A stretch of 14,220 nucleotides of DNA from positions 1 to 14,220 of the forward strand of contig JAFYRB010000046.1 in the NCBI GenBank assembly GCA_017559615.1. The letters run 5' to 3'. Made by a program: the position numbers and the translations under genes. Under the pieces are notes generated by a model. That model searched no databases. It had not been told where the DNA came from and was given only the letters and a program-made list of their open reading frames with translations. Within the stretch, counting starts at the first letter, position 1, and each line of letters starts with the position of its first letter. Below, in pieces: positions 12,522-14,220 of this stretch. The stretch is from Alistipes sp. Lineage in GTDB: Bacteria > Bacteroidota > Bacteroidia > Bacteroidales > Rikenellaceae.

Positions 12522-13889
12522 ATGCGTAAAGAACGTAAACCAAGACAACATCCACTATTTCTAAAAGCATTCCGAACATATCTTCAGTTTGTAAACTCGG
12601 GACTCTATTTCCGCAAGGAGCATATCATCGGCCTTGAGAATGTACCTATCGACGGTACTCCTCTTGTCGTTGTCTCTAACCACCAGAATTGCCTAAATGA
12701 CCCTCTCTGCGTCTGCCTAAAACTTACCGACAGACGTATGAACTTCATCGCACGCGCCAACGTCTTCAAGAACCCAATCTTCAACAAGGCATTGCGTGCT
12801 ATGGGACTACTCCCAGCATATCGTATGAGCCACGAGGGTTTCGCGGCGATTAACAACAACCGCGACACGATGGACGCAGCGGGCCAGGCACTTACCGATG
12901 GCGAGACCGTGATGCTCTACCCCGAGGCTGACCACCAGGATAAGCGTTGGTTGGGAAACTTCAAACTCGGATATTTGCGCATCGCCTTCGACGCCGCGGA
13001 ACGTATGGGCTTCGAGCAGGATGTGATGATTCTCCCTTCGTGCAACCACTACTCTAACTACTTCCACGCGCGTACCGATATGCTTATCAAGTTTGGCGAG
13101 CCTATTTCGCTCAAGCCATACTACGATGAGTATCGTGAGTCGCCACGTGAGACGATGATGAAGCTAAATGGCATTGTGCGTAGCAAGATTCAGGAGATGA
13201 TGCTCCACGTTGACGACCTCGAGCATTACGACGAGATAGACTTTTTGCGCGAGACAGGCTATGGCCGTAAATATGCCAAGGAGCACGGTTTCAAGCACCA
13301 CTACCTCCCATCACGCCTACTTTCGGACCAGCAGCTTGTAGATGCGTTGCAGAAGGCTCATAAGGCATATCCCGAGGAGATGGAGTCGATTTATAGCGAT
13401 ACGAAGGAGTTTGCTGCGGGCGTGAAGGCTCTTAACATCCGCGACTGGTTGTTTATCCATAACCCTGGCGTAGAGGCAGTTATCCTTAGAGCATTGGGGC
13501 TTCTTTTGCTTCTTCCACTGTTCCTCTTGTCGATAATTCCTACGGGACTACTCTTCATAATTCCGAAGATTTTCCTCAAGAAACTTATCAAGGACCAGAT
13601 GTTCGTAAGCTCGTTCAACATCGGTGTTAGCGCCTTCGTGTCAGTGCCTTTGTGCTTGATTATCCCTATCGTTCTACTCTGGATTTTCGCAGGATTCTGG
13701 TGGGCATTAGGCTATTTCGTAGCCTTCCCATTTATGTTCGTTTTGGCGTGGAACTATATGCGTATCTGGCAGAAGTTCATCGGCTCGTGCAACTACATAG
13801 CACGCCGTAATCGCACAACAATCGAGCGACTTCGCGCACTTCGCACAAGCATCTACGAGCGTTTGGATGCTATCCTCGAGCGTAAATAA
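12522..13889 (+). CDS. PlsC/GPAT-family glycerolipid acyltransferase with C-terminal membrane helices
   Basis: The 455-residue protein has an acyltransferase domain in about residues 25-230 and a hydrophobic C-terminal region (about 317-412) with three to four membrane segments. Motif I reads SNHQNCLND: His54 and Asp60 are five residues apart (HX5D) rather than the HX4D of classic PlsC. This HX5D form is seen in the yeast Gpt2/Sct1-like branch and many Bacteroidetes homologues. Motif III is YPEADHQDKRW, with Glu135 kept but Ala in place of the usual Gly of PEG. It probably acylates glycerol-3-phosphate or lysophosphatidate at the inner membrane. The acceptor cannot be told from sequence. It has its own promoter and a terminator 20 bases after the stop, so it appears monocistronic. 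Confidence 0.85.
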   Translation: MRKERKPRQHPLFLKAFRTYLQFVNSGLYFRKEHIIGLENVPIDGTPLVVVSNHQNCLNDPLCVCLKLTDRRMNFIARANVFKNPIFNKALRAMGLLPAYRMSHEGFAAINNNRDTMDAAGQALTDGETVMLYPEADHQDKRWLGNFKLGYLRIAFDAAERMGFEQDVMILPSCNHYSNYFHARTDMLIKFGEPISLKPYYDEYRESPRETMMKLNGIVRSKIQEMMLHVDDLEHYDEIDFLRETGYGRKYAKEHGFKHHYLPSRLLSDQQLVDALQKAHKAYPEEMESIYSDTKEFAAGVKALNIRDWLFIHNPGVEAVILRALGLLLLLPLFLLSIIPTGLLFIIPKIFLKKLIKDQMFVSSFNIGVSAFVSVPLCLIIPIVLLWIFAGFWWALGYFVAFPFMFVLAWNYMRIWQKFIGSCNYIARRNRTTIERLRALRTSIYERLDAILERK

Positions 13890-13909
13890 CTCGACATAAA
13901 TTTGATATG

Positions 13910-13942
13910 AGAGGTTGGGAGCGACACCCGACCTCTTATTTT
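13910..13942 (+). terminator. Intrinsic terminator after the acyltransferase gene
   Basis: A 10-bp stem (13910-13919 with 13927-13936, one G-U pair) with a seven-base loop is followed by TATTTTAT. Confidence 0.82.
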
Positions 13943-13960
13943 ATATATAGGTATAGAAAC

Positions 13961-13990
13961 ACAAAAGGCGACCTTACGATCGCCTTTTGT
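13961..13990 (-). terminator. Terminator for the ribosomal-protein operon
   Basis: ACAAAAGGCGA (13961-13971) pairs perfectly over 11 bp with TCGCCTTTTGT (13980-13990). It lies downstream of the minus-strand DUF4295 gene; the arm's TTTT gives the U-rich end on both strands, so it may work both ways. Confidence 0.78.
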
Positions 13991-14019
13991 ATTAAGTTCC
14001 CGAAGGATCCTAATAAAAA

Positions 14020-14178
14020 TTACTTCTGCTCGAAGAAAGCCTTAATCTCCTCCTCCTCAAGAATGTTCTGTGTCTGGAATACGTAAGCACCAGTCTTCTC
14101 AGACTTAACCATCTTGATACACTTAGTGTACTTCTTAGAAGTACCCGTCTTAAGGGTTGCAACTACTTTCTTTGCCAT
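14020..14178 (-). CDS. DUF4295 family small protein, probable Bacteroidetes ribosomal protein (bL38-like)
   Basis: This 52-residue basic protein starts MAKKVVATLKTG, continues TSKKYTKCIKMVKSEKTGAY and ends with an acidic helix (EEEEIKAFFEQK). It matches the DUF4295 family, found in Bacteroidetes just after rpmB and rpmG. As I recall, a protein of this family was seen as an extra large-subunit protein (named bL38) in a Flavobacterium ribosome structure; the link is from memory and held with moderate confidence. The end of an rpmG-like gene lies 20 bases upstream on the same strand, which supports the call. Confidence 0.85.
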   Translation of the reverse strand: MAKKVVATLKTGTSKKYTKCIKMVKSEKTGAYVFQTQNILEEEEIKAFFEQK

Positions 14179-14198
14179 ACTTTACCTACTTGTTAAAA

Positions 14199-14220
14199 TT
14201 ACTTAATCTCACGGTGTAAA
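14199..14220 (-). CDS. rpmG: 3' end of 50S ribosomal protein bL33 gene (truncated by window edge)
   Basis: Only the final six codons are visible, reading LHREIK then TAA. This fits the C-terminus of Bacteroidetes bL33 (for example a VHKEIK ending), and the position immediately before a DUF4295 gene is the usual one. With so few residues the call rests mainly on context. Confidence 0.6.

Noticed and set aside
1..14220. Mobile elements, CRISPR arrays, phage or defence genes
   Set aside because: No transposase or integrase motifs, no regularly spaced repeats and no terminal inverted repeats were seen; all sizeable coding regions are housekeeping genes or small unknowns.

Overview
The window looks like a chromosomal segment of a Bacteroidales bacterium, possibly Rikenellaceae/Alistipes-like (family-level placement is inference). 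The signs are a fused lpxC-fabZ gene followed by lpxA, Bacteroidetes-type promoters (TTTG ... TAnnTTTG), starts without obvious Shine-Dalgarno sequences, a DUF4295 gene after the end of an rpmG-like gene, and a GadB of Bacteroides type. Base composition and codon use look even, and there are no insertion sequences, phage genes or CRISPR arrays.

Layout. Bases 1-1675 (+) hold the end of cinA (NMN deamidase domain) and pncB, two routes to nicotinate mononucleotide, closed by a strong hairpin. Bases 1730-3139 (-) hold glutamate decarboxylase. A tRNA-Pro(TGG) with its own promoter and terminator lies at 3246-3409. Bases 3511-6667 (+) are a thiamine operon: promoter, TPP riboswitch, thiD, thiE, a 37-codon ORF matching only the N-terminus of ThiC, a THI4-type thiazole synthase, and a second ThiE/TenI-like gene, closed by a hairpin. 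Bases 6681-9981 (-) hold tonB, a small secreted protein overlapping it by ATGA, a two-TM unknown protein and a CPA1/NhaP2-type antiporter with an RCK_C tail. Bases 10005-12384 (+) hold lpxC-fabZ and lpxA, transcribed divergently from tonB. Bases 12491-13936 (+) hold a membrane glycerolipid acyltransferase. Bases 13961-14220 (-) hold a DUF4295 protein and the last codons of rpmG.

The unusual part is the thiamine operon. No thiG, thiS, thiF or thiH is present here, and thiC survives only as a short N-terminal ORF. The thiazole would instead come from a Thi4 protein that has His where yeast Thi4 has its sulfur-donating Cys, as in the sulfide-dependent enzymes of anaerobic prokaryotes. With ThiD and ThiE retained, the gene set suggests salvage of HMP (hydroxymethylpyrimidine) plus own synthesis of thiazole, unless an intact thiC lies elsewhere. 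The riboswitch has a readable translational expression platform: one arm, 3634-3644, can pair either with the bases abutting the thiD start codon or with the 5' strand of aptamer helix P2.

The rest is ordinary housekeeping: NAD salvage, acid and ion homeostasis, TonB energy coupling, lipid A synthesis and phospholipid acylation.
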